Positions 1 to 7,308 of a stretch of DNA of 19,347 nucleotides are shown one piece after another (the stretch's first letter is position 1; the number at the start of each line of letters is the position of its first letter). A model generated the notes under the pieces. The model was not told the origin of the DNA, made no database searches, and worked only from the letters and a program-made list of their open reading frames with translations. Origin of the DNA: Prevotella sp. (GTDB taxonomy: Bacteria; Bacteroidota; Bacteroidia; Bacteroidales; Bacteroidaceae); contig JAILAA010000120.1 of the NCBI GenBank assembly GCA_024681875.1, positions 1-19,347 of the forward strand, read 5' to 3'. Both the position numbers and the translations under genes were made by a program.

Positions 1-15
1 ATGGAAGAGGTAGAG

Positions 16-137
16 CTTTTGCCCTTTCAGGGCGCAATTACCTGTTCCCTTGTACCCAGGGCGATGCCCTGGGCTAAGTGTTTGTTGGCCTTTCAGGCCG
101 TTTCTACGCAGGGTTTTCATAACTTGCGAAACTTGAA
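16..137. repeat. Dispersed palindromic repeat, copy A
   Basis: This 122-bp segment recurs with the same length and orientation at 7117-7238, with only scattered mismatches. It is a chain of short palindromes: GCCCTTTCAGGGC, then CCCAGGGCGATGCCCTGGG, then GGCCTTTCAGGCC. It lies downstream of the tusA-like gene, outside any convincing gene. Chains of this type are familiar between genes in Bacteroidota, but I know no function for them. No transposase is present in the window. Confidence 0.85.
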
Positions 138-408
138 TAAAGAATATTTCGCATGCATAATCTGAACGCTAAGGAAAAAATGTTGCTTGCTTACTTTCGC
201 AATTGGAAGAGCCTTTCCCAGAAATCCTATGCCTTGGGCCTTTTGTCCGAACGCTTCGGATTTTTGTCCGGACGCTTCGGATTTTTGTCCGGACGCTTCG
301 GATTTTTGGGGGAAGCCCTTTGGAGACGATCTCCTGTTTCAGGAATTCCAAGGCTACGCCTTCCTCATCTGTCGTCTTTTTATTGCGATTAATAAATGAT
401 TTGTTTTT
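138..408. other. Non-coding stretch with 21-bp tandem repeat
   Basis: No convincing gene is seen here. Short open frames exist on both strands, but they only translate the tandem repeat at 243-305 and neighbouring low-complexity sequence. A small inverted repeat (GCGAAA ... TTTCGC, about 126-152) is the only other structure noticed. The stretch is the downstream flank of the minus-strand sulfur operon. Confidence 0.6.
243..305. repeat. Three tandem 21-bp units
   Basis: Three head-to-tail units of exactly 21 bp share the core TCCGGACGCTTCGGA; the first differs by one base (TCCGAACG). Each unit can form a small hairpin (TCCG/CGGA) and is followed by a T run. Because 21 is a multiple of three, every reading frame through it is periodic, which explains the spurious open frames. 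Confidence 0.9.
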
Positions 409-633
409 TCATTTTTTAATAACAACCTTATGAGTCGTTCCTTCCACATGTTCTACGGAAAGAACGTTGTAGCCTTGCTCCTTGGCATTGCGCGGAACGT
501 TGTCAAGCGGCTCGCCCTCAGCGAGCAGCACTTCCAGAATGTCGCCCTCGTTGAGCTTCGACAGCTCGATTTTCGTTTTCACGAAGGTCATTGGGCAGTG
601 CTCTTTCGTAATGTCTAATACTTTAGTTGCCAT
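409..633 (-). CDS. TusA-like sulfur-carrier protein
   Basis: A 74-residue protein with the TusA/YedF-type fold signature: a short beta strand (ATKVLDIT) and then the cysteine motif HCPMTFVKTKIEL, with Cys13 as the likely persulfide carrier and the following helix starting at VKTK. Proteins of this family pass sulfane sulfur between cytoplasmic partners. The proline that normally follows as CPxP is replaced by CPMTF, a known variation within the wider family. The gene is last of three on the minus strand, 14 bp after the DsrE-like gene, so it is probably co-transcribed with it. The ATG at 633 is the only sensible start. The family is clear; the specific sulfur acceptor cannot be told. Confidence 0.85.
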   Translation of the reverse strand: MATKVLDITKEHCPMTFVKTKIELSKLNEGDILEVLLAEGEPLDNVPRNAKEQGYNVLSVEHVEGTTHKVVIKK

Positions 634-647
634 ATGATGTCGGTTAA

Positions 648-1127
648 TTATATAAATAAAGTCTGTCCCCCTTCGCTGAGGTTCAAAAACGATGCTACGC
701 CGAGCACATCCTTCACTTCAGGAATAAAATCCTCCTTCTTCAGCCCCAGCACGTGCATTGCCATCTCGCAGGCATAGAGATTGATGCCGAGGGCCTTTGC
801 GGCCTCCACGAGTTCCTCGAGCGTTGCCACGTTATTCTTCTTCATCAGATAGCGGAAAATCTTTGGCCCTGCGCCAAGGAAGTTGAAGCGGCTGGTAGGC
901 GTCACCTTCAGACCGCCCATCATAAACCCGAAAGTCTTCGTCAGCCAGTTACCTCCTGTAAAGCTACGTCCTTGTTTCTGCTTGATGGCATCCAGCCCCC
1001 AAAACGTGAAGAAGATGTTCACCTCGTAGCCTACTGCCGCCGCGCCCGTACCTAATGTGAATACGGCTGTCAACTTGTCGAAATCGCCACTGAAGGCGAT
1101 GATGCTCAGTTTCTTTGTCTCTGCCAT
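648..1127 (-). CDS. DsrE/DsrF-like family protein
   Basis: A 159-residue protein of the DsrE/DsrF/DrsH-like superfamily. The N-terminus (KLSIIAFSGDFDKLTAVFTL) and the segments GAAAVGYEVNIFFTFWGL and ALGINLYACEMAMHVLGL are the typical strand-helix core; the latter carries Cys at the position where active DsrE-type proteins have their reactive cysteine. Proteins of this kind usually work in sulfur transfer next to TusA, which fits the gene 14 bp downstream. I chose the ATG at 1127 (MAETKK...) over an in-frame TTG six codons upstream because it begins at the conserved family N-terminus. The gene starts 21 bp after the PLP-enzyme stop, suggesting one operon. The biochemical role is inferred from family and context. 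Confidence 0.85.
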   Translation of the reverse strand: MAETKKLSIIAFSGDFDKLTAVFTLGTGAAAVGYEVNIFFTFWGLDAIKQKQGRSFTGGNWLTKTFGFMMGGLKVTPTSRFNFLGAGPKIFRYLMKKNNVATLEELVEAAKALGINLYACEMAMHVLGLKKEDFIPEVKDVLGVASFLNLSEGGQTLFI

Positions 1128-1148
1128 AGTTGTTTTTATGTTCAATGC

Positions 1149-2327
1149 TCAAATGTTCTTCAGTGCGTTCTCTATGTCGGCCAACAGGTCATCGACGGCC
1201 TCAAGGCCTACGGAAAGCCGTATGGTTGTCTGCCTTACGTCCATCTGCACTAATTGACGTTCCGGGAACAGACCGAAGATGGTGGAAGCCGGATGGATGG
1301 CCAGTGTGCGGCTGTCGAACAGATTGGTGGCTCGATGGATGAGCTGCAGACTGTTAAGGAATCGGAAGCAGTCGTCACGCGAGGCCAGGTCGATGGTCAG
1401 CATGGCTCCTGCCGTGGGACCGAACTGTCTGACGGCCAGCTCATGGAAAGGATTCTCGGGCAGTCCGATGTAGTTCACTCTTTCAATGCCCTTGAAGCTG
1501 GGCAGTGCCTCGGCCAGTGCCAGTGCGTTAGAGGCTTGCCGCTGATAGCGTACGTCGAGAGTCTCCAGGCCAAGGGTTTGCATGTAGGCCGTCTGCGGCG
1601 ACATGTAGGCGCCCAGATTGATCAAAAGGTCATACTTGATGCGCTGGTTGATAGCAGGGAATGTGCCGTAGTCAATCACCAGACCGCCTAGCGATGTCCC
1701 GCCGCCTGACAGATATTTGGTGCTCGACACCACCTCTATGTCAACGCCCAGTTCATGGAGTGAGGTCTCCGTGAACGGAATCACCGTCGAATCGGCTATC
1801 ACGGGCACACCCTTCTTGTGGGCTATCGCCGACAGTGCCTGCAGGTCGGCCACCTCCAGCTGCGGATTGGTCACTATCTCCAGAAACACACACGCAGTCT
1901 GATCGTCTACGGCTTTCTCCACCGCATCCAGGTCGGTAAGGTCGCGCAGCCTCGGCTTCACGCCAAGTCGCAGAAAAGTGCCGCTAACCAGGGCCAGCGT
2001 ATTGCCAAACAGGTGACGCGAGGTGACAATGTTCTTTCCTTGTTCAGCCACCGCCAACAGGGCGTTGCTAATGGCCGCCATGCCAGAGCAAAAGGCCGTC
2101 ACATGGCTTGCCCCGGTGAGTGCTCGCACTCGCTGCTCCAGATTCGTCACCGTAGGGTTGGCAATACGTGCATAGTCAGGAGCTTTCATGCGATTGCAGA
2201 ACACATCTGACATTTGCTGTGCATCGCCAAACTCAAACGACACATTATTATATATAGGAACAGCCAGTGACCCATAGGCATCTGTCCGGTCGTATTTCGT
2301 ATGGATTGCTGTCGTTTGCTTTTGCAT
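1149..2327 (-). CDS. Cys/Met-metabolism PLP-dependent enzyme
   Basis: A 392-residue fold-type I PLP enzyme of the Cys/Met metabolism family (cystathionine gamma-synthase, O-acetylhomoserine sulfhydrylase, methionine gamma-lyase and relatives). Visible hallmarks are YARIANPTVTNLEQRVRAL (residues 52-70), the phosphate-binding SGMAA (81-85), Asp179 in IADST, which should contact the pyridine nitrogen, and the Schiff-base lysine Lys204 in SSTKYLSGGG. The length is normal and it appears intact. The exact reaction cannot be decided from sequence; sulfhydrylation of an activated homoserine or a lyase reaction are both possible. The gene leads a three-gene unit with DsrE-like and TusA-like proteins, suggesting that sulfur released or consumed here is handled by a carrier system. 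A well-formed promoter lies just upstream. Confidence 0.9.
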   Translation of the reverse strand: MQKQTTAIHTKYDRTDAYGSLAVPIYNNVSFEFGDAQQMSDVFCNRMKAPDYARIANPTVTNLEQRVRALTGASHVTAFCSGMAAISNALLAVAEQGKNIVTSRHLFGNTLALVSGTFLRLGVKPRLRDLTDLDAVEKAVDDQTACVFLEIVTNPQLEVADLQALSAIAHKKGVPVIADSTVIPFTETSLHELGVDIEVVSSTKYLSGGGTSLGGLVIDYGTFPAINQRIKYDLLINLGAYMSPQTAYMQTLGLETLDVRYQRQASNALALAEALPSFKGIERVNYIGLPENPFHELAVRQFGPTAGAMLTIDLASRDDCFRFLNSLQLIHRATNLFDSRTLAIHPASTIFGLFPERQLVQMDVRQTTIRLSVGLEAVDDLLADIENALKNI

Positions 2328-2353
2328 GATTGTGCTATGAATGATTTTCTGTG

Positions 2354-2384
2354 CAAAGGTACGAACTCGGTGTTACATGCCAAA
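2354..2384 (-). promoter_or_regulatory. Promoter of the PLP-dsrE-tusA operon
   Basis: On the minus strand this is TTTG, 19 bp, then TACCTTTG, matching the Bacteroidota consensus (TTTG at -33, TAnnTTTG at -7, spacing 19-21). The -7 box is 2354-2361 and the -33 box 2381-2384. The start codon at 2327 would follow a leader of about 20 nt. Confidence 0.8.
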
Positions 2385-2460
2385 ATTTGTGTATAAATTA
2401 AGAAAATACATTTGAAAATGCTTTGTTTTGTAGAAAATATTTCCGTTTAGCATCAATAAA

Positions 2461-2495
2461 GCATCGCTAACAGAATATTATTCTGCTAGCGATGC
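2461..2495 (-). terminator. Terminator-like hairpin after carAB
   Basis: A 16-bp stem with a 3-nt loop lies 28 bp beyond the carAB stop. On the plus strand one position is mismatched (A against C), but in the minus-strand transcript the same position is a G-U pair, so the stem is fully paired in the direction of carAB. A short U-containing run (TTTATT) follows. This supports a real 3' end for carAB rather than a recent interruption. Confidence 0.7.
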
Positions 2496-2523
2496 CATAA
2501 CCTCGTTGTTTATGCCGATTGTT

Positions 2524-5415
2524 TTACAAATAAGACAAATACAGGTAGTTGGTTTGGGCGGGATATTCCGCTGCTAGGGTGTCAATCTGGTTGACAATGG
2601 GTACAATGCCGAGTTCCTTGCGCCATTTGCGGACGGTGAGGCCGGCCTGCTCCATCTTCATGCGGCTCTCGAGCCCGATGGCACGGCCAATCTGAAAGTC
2701 AGAGAAACCGTAGACTTTGGCAGCTCGTAAAAGCGGAAAGATTTCCGGTGACCTCAAATACTCCATAAATTCGCTGGGCTCCATATACTCTGATACCTCG
2801 GAAAGCAGGACGTTCTCCTTCAATTGTTGGTCGATATCTACGATATGCTTCAGTTTCTGCAGAAACCAGCGGTCAATCATGGTCAGCTGATGGATTTGCT
2901 CGATGGTGTAGCCGATTTTCAGGGCCTTTGACACAACGAAGATACGCATATCCGTCGGCTCGTGCAACGATTTTATGATGTCGGGTATTTTGATCTCATG
3001 GTTCTCCACGAAGCCGTGCATGCCCTGGCCAATCATGCGCAATCCCTTTTGTAGCGCCTCCTCGAAGGTGCGCCCAATGGCCATGACCTCGCCCACGCTC
3101 TTCATAGCCGACCCAAGCTCGCGCTTCACGCCATGGAACTTCGTGAGGTCCCAACGCGGAATCTTTACTACTACATAGTCGAGCGCAGGCTCGAAGAAGG
3201 CACTCGTGGTCTTTGTGACCGAGTTCTTCAGGTCGAAGAGACCATAGCCGAGGCCGAGCTTCGCGGCGACGAATGCGAGTGGGTAGCCCGTAGCCTTCGA
3301 TGCCAATGCCGAGGAGCGCGACAGGCGGGCGTTAACCTCAATGACACGGTAGTCCTCGCTGTTCGGGTCGAGCGCATACTGTACGTTACACTCGCCGACG
3401 ATGCCGATGTGGCGGATAATCTTGATGGCCAGTTCACGCAACTTGTGATACTCCGAATTCGTTAGTGTCTGCGAGGGAGCCACCACGATGGATTCGCCCG
3501 TGTGGATGCCCAGCGGGTCGAAGTTCTCCATGTTACAAACGGTGATACAGTTGTCGTAGCGGTCGCGCACCACCTCATACTCTATCTCCTTCCAGCCTTT
3601 CAACGATTTCTCCACCAGCACCTGCGGCGAGAACGAGAAGGCTTCCTCGGCCTGTGCCAACAGCTCATTCTCATTGTCGCAGAAACCCGAGCCGAGTCCG
3701 CCGAGGGCGTATGCGGCACGTAATATGACGGGGAAGCCCAGCTCATGTGCCGCTTTTTGTACTTCCTCGACAGTAGAACAAGCCTCGCTCTTGATGGTCT
3801 TCACGCCAATCTCGTCGAGCCGCTTCACAAACAGGTCGCGATCCTCGGTATCAATGATAGCCTGCACGGGTGTTCCCAACACCTTGACGCCGTATTTCTC
3901 TAAGACGCCCTTTTCGTAGAGAGCCACGCCACAGTTCAAGGCCGTCTGACCGCCAAACGACAACAGGATACCATCTGGACGCTCCTTTTCGATAACGCGC
4001 TCCACGAACTCTGGTGTCACGGGCTGGAAATACACTGTATCTGCCACATCTTTTGATGTCTGCACCGTAGCGATGTTGGGGTTGATGAGCACCGAATGGA
4101 TTCCCTCTTCTTTCAGGGCTTTCAGCGCCTGTGCACCAGAGTAGTCGAACTCGCCAGCCTGGCCAATCTTCAGGGCGCCAGAGCCAAGAATGAGGACCTT
4201 AGCCCCACCCCCGACCCCTCCCGCGAGGGGGAGGGGAGTAGATAGTTTTTCTGCTTGTTTTTCGATAGGGTCCTGTCCTTGAAGGTAACTACTCCCCTCT
4301 CCCCCGCGAGAGGGGTCGGGGGTGAGGCTTTTTATGAACTCATCAAACATCCATTCCGTATCGGTTGGCCCTGAGCAGGCTTCTGGGTGGAATTGTGCCG
4401 ACATCCAGGGCTTCGACTTGTGGCGAATGCCCTCGTTCGAGCCGTCATTCATGTTCACGAACAGCGGTTCCCAATCAGCAGGCAATGTCGAGTCATCGAC
4501 AGCGTAACCATGATTCTGACTTGTGATAAAGCAACGATTAGTACCTAACTCACGCACGGGTTGGTTGTGCGAGCGGTGACCATATTTCAGTTTATAGGTC
4601 TTAGCGCCAGCTGCACGAGCCAACAATTGATTACCCAAGCAGATACCCATACACGGTCTTACCTCTTTATTATTCAGGAATGTTCTGATGTGCTCCACCG
4701 TCACCTCGCATTGTTCCGGGTCGCCAGGACCATTGGCCAAGAAAAGACCGTCGAACTCCAACTGATTAAAATCGTAGTCCCATGGTACACGAACCACCTC
4801 AATACCCCGTCTTATCAGACAGCGGATGATGTTCGCCTTCACGCCGCAATCCACAAGCACCACACGCATGCCAGCACCCTGATTGTAGGTAATCACTTCT
4901 TTGCAACTCACCTTCTCCACCCAGTTCACCGAACCATAATCCCGAGAGTTATCACTCCCCTCGCCCTTTGGAGAGGGGTCGGGGATGAGGCTTATTCTTC
5001 CCATCATCACACCATGCTCCCTCAGCATCTTCGTCAGTCGGCGTGTGTCGATGCCCGTTATCGCGGGAATGTGCTCTCTCTTCAGCCAAGCCGCTAATGA
5101 CTCCTTGGCATTCCAATGCGAATAATGTTCGCTATAGTCGGCCACAATCAAGGCCTTCGGATGGATACGTTCACTCTCCATATACAGCGGCAGACCATCG
5201 TCTCCCATGCCTGTATCTGGCACACCGTAGTTTCCTATCAGCGGGAATGTCGTCACCAGTATCTGGCCTGCATAGCTGGGGTCGGTCAGACTCTCAGGGT
5301 AGCCTGTCATGGCCGTGTTGAAGACCACCTCGCCGACTGCTTCACCATCGTAGCCAAATGACAAGCCGAAAAACTCTGAACCGTCTTCAAGTATCAGTTT
5401 CGCTTCTTTCATCAT
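2524..5415 (-). CDS. carAB: CarA fused to N-terminal half of CarB
   Basis: A 963-residue carbamoyl-phosphate synthetase. Residues 1 to about 361 are CarA: N-terminal small-subunit domain, then a class I glutamine amidotransferase with nucleophile Cys259 (GICLGNQ) and His343/Glu345 (QFHPEA). Residues 362-405 are a linker encoded by a pair of palindromic repeats. Residues 406-963 match the first half of CarB: the ATP-grasp carboxyphosphate domain (start ILGSGALKIGQAGEFDYSG, then SFGGQTALNCG and VIEVNARLSRSSALASKATG) and the oligomerisation domain ending LAAEYPAQTNYLYLSYL. The protein stops where full CarB (about 1070 residues) would enter its second ATP-grasp half; no continuation is visible in any frame before the terminator hairpin. 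A further repeat is inserted at residues 141-156. The second of two adjacent ATGs (5412) is an equally possible start. The enzyme supplies carbamoyl phosphate for pyrimidines and arginine; how it works without the second half is unclear. Confidence 0.9.
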   Translation of the reverse strand: MMKEAKLILEDGSEFFGLSFGYDGEAVGEVVFNTAMTGYPESLTDPSYAGQILVTTFPLIGNYGVPDTGMGDDGLPLYMESERIHPKALIVADYSEHYSHWNAKESLAAWLKREHIPAITGIDTRRLTKMLREHGVMMGRISLIPDPSPKGEGSDNSRDYGSVNWVEKVSCKEVITYNQGAGMRVVLVDCGVKANIIRCLIRRGIEVVRVPWDYDFNQLEFDGLFLANGPGDPEQCEVTVEHIRTFLNNKEVRPCMGICLGNQLLARAAGAKTYKLKYGHRSHNQPVRELGTNRCFITSQNHGYAVDDSTLPADWEPLFVNMNDGSNEGIRHKSKPWMSAQFHPEACSGPTDTEWMFDEFIKSLTPDPSRGGEGSSYLQGQDPIEKQAEKLSTPLPLAGGVGGGAKVLILGSGALKIGQAGEFDYSGAQALKALKEEGIHSVLINPNIATVQTSKDVADTVYFQPVTPEFVERVIEKERPDGILLSFGGQTALNCGVALYEKGVLEKYGVKVLGTPVQAIIDTEDRDLFVKRLDEIGVKTIKSEACSTVEEVQKAAHELGFPVILRAAYALGGLGSGFCDNENELLAQAEEAFSFSPQVLVEKSLKGWKEIEYEVVRDRYDNCITVCNMENFDPLGIHTGESIVVAPSQTLTNSEYHKLRELAIKIIRHIGIVGECNVQYALDPNSEDYRVIEVNARLSRSSALASKATGYPLAFVAAKLGLGYGLFDLKNSVTKTTSAFFEPALDYVVVKIPRWDLTKFHGVKRELGSAMKSVGEVMAIGRTFEEALQKGLRMIGQGMHGFVENHEIKIPDIIKSLHEPTDMRIFVVSKALKIGYTIEQIHQLTMIDRWFLQKLKHIVDIDQQLKENVLLSEVSEYMEPSEFMEYLRSPEIFPLLRAAKVYGFSDFQIGRAIGLESRMKMEQAGLTVRKWRKELGIVPIVNQIDTLAAEYPAQTNYLYLSYL
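4201..4330. repeat. Inverted pair of 46-bp elements, CarA-CarB linker
   Basis: Two copies of the palindromic element, 4201-4245 and 4285-4330, lie in opposite orientation 39 bp apart. Read with the gene, the first (4285-4330) encodes SLTPDPSRGGEGSSYL and the second STPLPLAGGVGGGA. Each copy carries its own hairpin tip (CCCCTCTCGCGGGGGAGAGGGG type, split here as CCCCTCTC/GAGAGGGG). Together they form the whole linker joining CarA to CarB. Confidence 0.95.
4948..4993 (-). repeat. Single 46-bp element inside CarA
   Basis: The only unpaired copy. It encodes SLIPDPSPKGEGSDN (residues 142-156), between the conserved CarA segments GVMMGRI and NWVEKVS. Its hairpin tip, CTCTCCAAAGGGCGAG, is identical to that of the copy at 17484-17529 between gltB and gltD, 12.5 kb away. 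Confidence 0.95.
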
Positions 5416-5490
5416 ATCTGTTTATTTCGCTGCTTAGCCTTTCAGACGCTAAAAAGCTGCATATCCAAAAACAACCCTTTTTTGGGGGTA

Positions 5491-5498
5491 CAAAATTA
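5491..5498 (-). promoter_or_regulatory. Probable carAB promoter (-7 box)
   Basis: On the minus strand the sequence is TAATTTTG, a full match to the Bacteroidota -7 box TAnnTTTG. The -33 position about 20 bp upstream has only a weak TTTCG. It would give a leader of about 70 nt before the ATG at 5415. Confidence 0.5.
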
Positions 5499-5709
5499 TT
5501 TCTTTTTGAAAGAAAAAAGCGAAAAACGATCCTGTTTTAATTGTTAAAAAGAAAGCGAAGTTACTATATGTAAACCAATTGTATTGATTTAGTATCTTTT
5601 TACAAACTATTTGCTGTCAAACCTGGATATTTCATAACAAATTGTCAAGAAGAAATAACAATTCTTTATGCACAGTCCAAACACCTTACTGGCCAGCCAC
5701 GACTGAATA

Positions 5710-6678
5710 TCATAAAACGACATTAAACAAATAGCCTAACAGGATGATGAATAGTGTGATGGTGCCGAAGAAAATGCCAATGAGCCGCCACGTCATCACT
5801 TTTTTCAGCATCGTAGCCTCGGGGAGCGACAAGCCTACCACCGACATCATGAAGGCGATGGCGGTGCCGAGGGGGATGCCCTTGGCCACGAACACCTCGA
5901 TGACAGGCACGATACCGGCAGCGTTGGCATACATCGGCACAGCACAAACCACAGCCAAAGGAACGGCAAACCAGTTCTCCTTGGCCAGGTAGGTCTCGAA
6001 GAAGCCTTCGGGCACATAGCCATGCATCGCTGCACCAATGGCAATGCCGATGATGACATAGAGGAGCACGCCGCGCACAATCTTCCATGCATCGCGCAAG
6101 ATGGAAGGCAGACGCTGGAGGAAACCGATGCGCTCGCTTTCCCATTCAACAGCCTGTGCCGACAACTGCGCCTGTATCTTCCGCACCCAGTCGCTGAGCA
6201 GCGACTCCAGATGCAGACGGCCCAGCACCATCCCCCCCACCATGCCGAGAACAATGCCGCTGATGACATAGACGAGCATGACCTGCCAGCCAAACGAACC
6301 GATAAACATGGCCACAGCCACCTCGTTGACCAGTGGTGAGGTGATGAGGAACGACAGCGTCACACCCAAGGGAATGCCGCCCTTGACGAAACCAATGAAC
6401 AGCGGGATGCTGGAACACGAACAGAAGGGAGTGATGGCTCCGAAAAGCGAGGCCAGCAGATACTGCAGACCGTAGAGGCGGTGTGACGTGAGGTACTGTC
6501 GCAGTCGCTCAATGGGGAAATAGGCGTTCACCACGCCCATGAGCGCACTGATGAGGAACAACAGCAACAGAATCTTCAGCGAGTCGTAGACGAAGAAATT
6601 GAGGGCTGAGCCCAAATGGCTGTCAGCCCCGAGACCGGCAACATCATAGATGAGCCAGTCGGCAAAATCTTGTATCAT
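5710..6678 (-). CDS. ArsP/YraQ-type membrane permease
   Basis: A 322-residue integral membrane protein with about eight hydrophobic segments. It carries the family signature TPFCSCSSIPLFIGF (Cys86, Cys88) and ITSPLVNE (113-119). The segment GIPLGTAIAFMMS (267-279) echoes GIPLGVTLSFLIT (101-113), showing the internal duplication typical of this permease family (formerly DUF318/UPF0718). Some members export organic arsenicals; others are of unknown substrate. A soluble loop of about 50 residues (160-205) separates the halves. The start overlaps the upstream thioredoxin-like stop by four bases (ATGA), implying translational coupling. Together with the ArsR regulator this suggests metalloid or thiol-reactive compound export, but the substrate is inference. 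Confidence 0.85.
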   Translation of the reverse strand: MIQDFADWLIYDVAGLGADSHLGSALNFFVYDSLKILLLLFLISALMGVVNAYFPIERLRQYLTSHRLYGLQYLLASLFGAITPFCSCSSIPLFIGFVKGGIPLGVTLSFLITSPLVNEVAVAMFIGSFGWQVMLVYVISGIVLGMVGGMVLGRLHLESLLSDWVRKIQAQLSAQAVEWESERIGFLQRLPSILRDAWKIVRGVLLYVIIGIAIGAAMHGYVPEGFFETYLAKENWFAVPLAVVCAVPMYANAAGIVPVIEVFVAKGIPLGTAIAFMMSVVGLSLPEATMLKKVMTWRLIGIFFGTITLFIILLGYLFNVVL

Positions 6679-6908
6679 ACTCCCAAGAGCTGCTTCATCT
6701 CCGTTTCAGAAGGCACGGCGCCCTTCACCCGCACCACACCATCGATGACGATGGCGGGCATCGACATCACGTTGTACTCCATGATCTTCATGATGTCGTT
6801 CACATACTCCACATTGGCGTCAACAAGATTCTCGCTGACCACCTTGTTCACTACTTCGAGTGCCTTATGACAACGGCTGCACCCAGAGCCTAACACCTTG
6901 ATTTCCAT
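6675..6908 (-). CDS. Small thioredoxin-like CxxC protein
   Basis: A 77-residue thioredoxin-fold protein of the redox-active disulfide protein 2 type. The active site is GSGCSRC (Cys10, Cys13), followed by a helix, and the cis-proline loop is SMPAIVIDG (49-57). Such minimal thioredoxins are regularly found beside ArsP/YraQ-type permeases and ArsR regulators, as here. The start was set at 6908 (MEIKV; an adjacent ATG at 6911 is equally possible). The frame is open further upstream, but that part only translates the palindromic repeats and is not homologous to the family. It overlaps the permease start by ATGA, so the two are one unit. Its substrate is unknown; reduction of a metalloid-bound or permease cysteine is a guess. 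Confidence 0.85.
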   Translation of the reverse strand: MEIKVLGSGCSRCHKALEVVNKVVSENLVDANVEYVNDIMKIMEYNVMSMPAIVIDGVVRVKGAVPSETEMKQLLGV

Positions 6909-6948
6909 CATTTTCTTTTTAATGATTATCCGCATGTATCCGATAGGC

Positions 6949-7200
6949 GGCCTGAAAGGCCAACGAGCTAACAGCCCAGGGCATCGCCCTAGGTAAATGT
7001 GATGCGCAGCCAACGCCCTGTAAGGGCAAAAGCATCATAGACGCGGTTGGTCTTTTGCCCTTACAGGGCGAATCTACCTGCCCCATTGTACCCAGGGCGA
7101 TGCCCTGGGCTGTTGTCTTTTGCCCTTTCAGGGCGCAATTACCTGTCTCCTTGTACCCAGGGCGATGCCCTGGGCTAAGTGCTTGCTGGCCTTTCAGGCC
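6949..7200. repeat. Large inverted composite of palindromes
   Basis: The left arm (6949 to about 7035) reads GGCCTGAAAGGCC, GCCCAGGGCATCGCCCT, GCCCTGTAAGGGCAAAAG. The right arm (about 7053-7200) reads the same modules inverted: CTTTTGCCCTTACAGGGC, CCCAGGGCGATGCCCTGGG, then a second copy of both, then GGCCTTTCAGGCC. It fills the gap between the ArsR gene and the thioredoxin-like gene, and would lie in the leader of the latter if transcription starts near 7260. Confidence 0.85.
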
Positions 7201-7238
7201 GTTTCTACGCAGGGTTCTCATAGTTTGCGGAAGTTGAA
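7117..7238. repeat. Dispersed palindromic repeat, copy B
   Basis: This is the second copy of the 122-bp repeat at 16-137, same orientation and length. It overlaps the right arm of the inverted composite at 6949-7200. Confidence 0.85.
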
Positions 7239-7257
7239 TTATATTTATTATTTGTAA

Positions 7258-7276
7258 TTCGCAAAACAACGAACAT
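7258..7276. promoter_or_regulatory. ArsR operator candidate, site 1
   Basis: TTCGC-N6-ACGAACAT, with inverted half sites TTCG/CGAA. Sixteen of 19 positions match site 2 at 7649-7667. It lies upstream of the thioredoxin-permease pair and downstream of the ArsR gene. The spacer reads TTGTTTTG on the minus strand, a poor -7 box, so a promoter for the pair here is possible but not firm. Confidence 0.6.
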
Positions 7277-7308
7277 ATAAGGTAAAAAAAACAGAGAGTG
7301 CCAGCGGC

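Noticed and set aside
153..433. Several overlapping open frames of 60-79 codons on both strands
   Set aside because: They consist largely of translations of the 21-bp tandem repeat and have no recognisable domain; equal openness on both strands is explained by the 21-bp period.
2353..2368. Partial match of the PLP-operon promoter to the ArsR operator (GCAAAGGTACGAAC)
   Set aside because: Only the right half site is present; the shared CAAAGnTA is the promoter -7 box itself, so the likeness may be coincidental.
6909..7013. N-terminal extension of the thioredoxin-like protein
   Set aside because: The extra 35 codons translate palindromic repeat DNA, while the protein fold begins exactly at MEIKVLGSGC.
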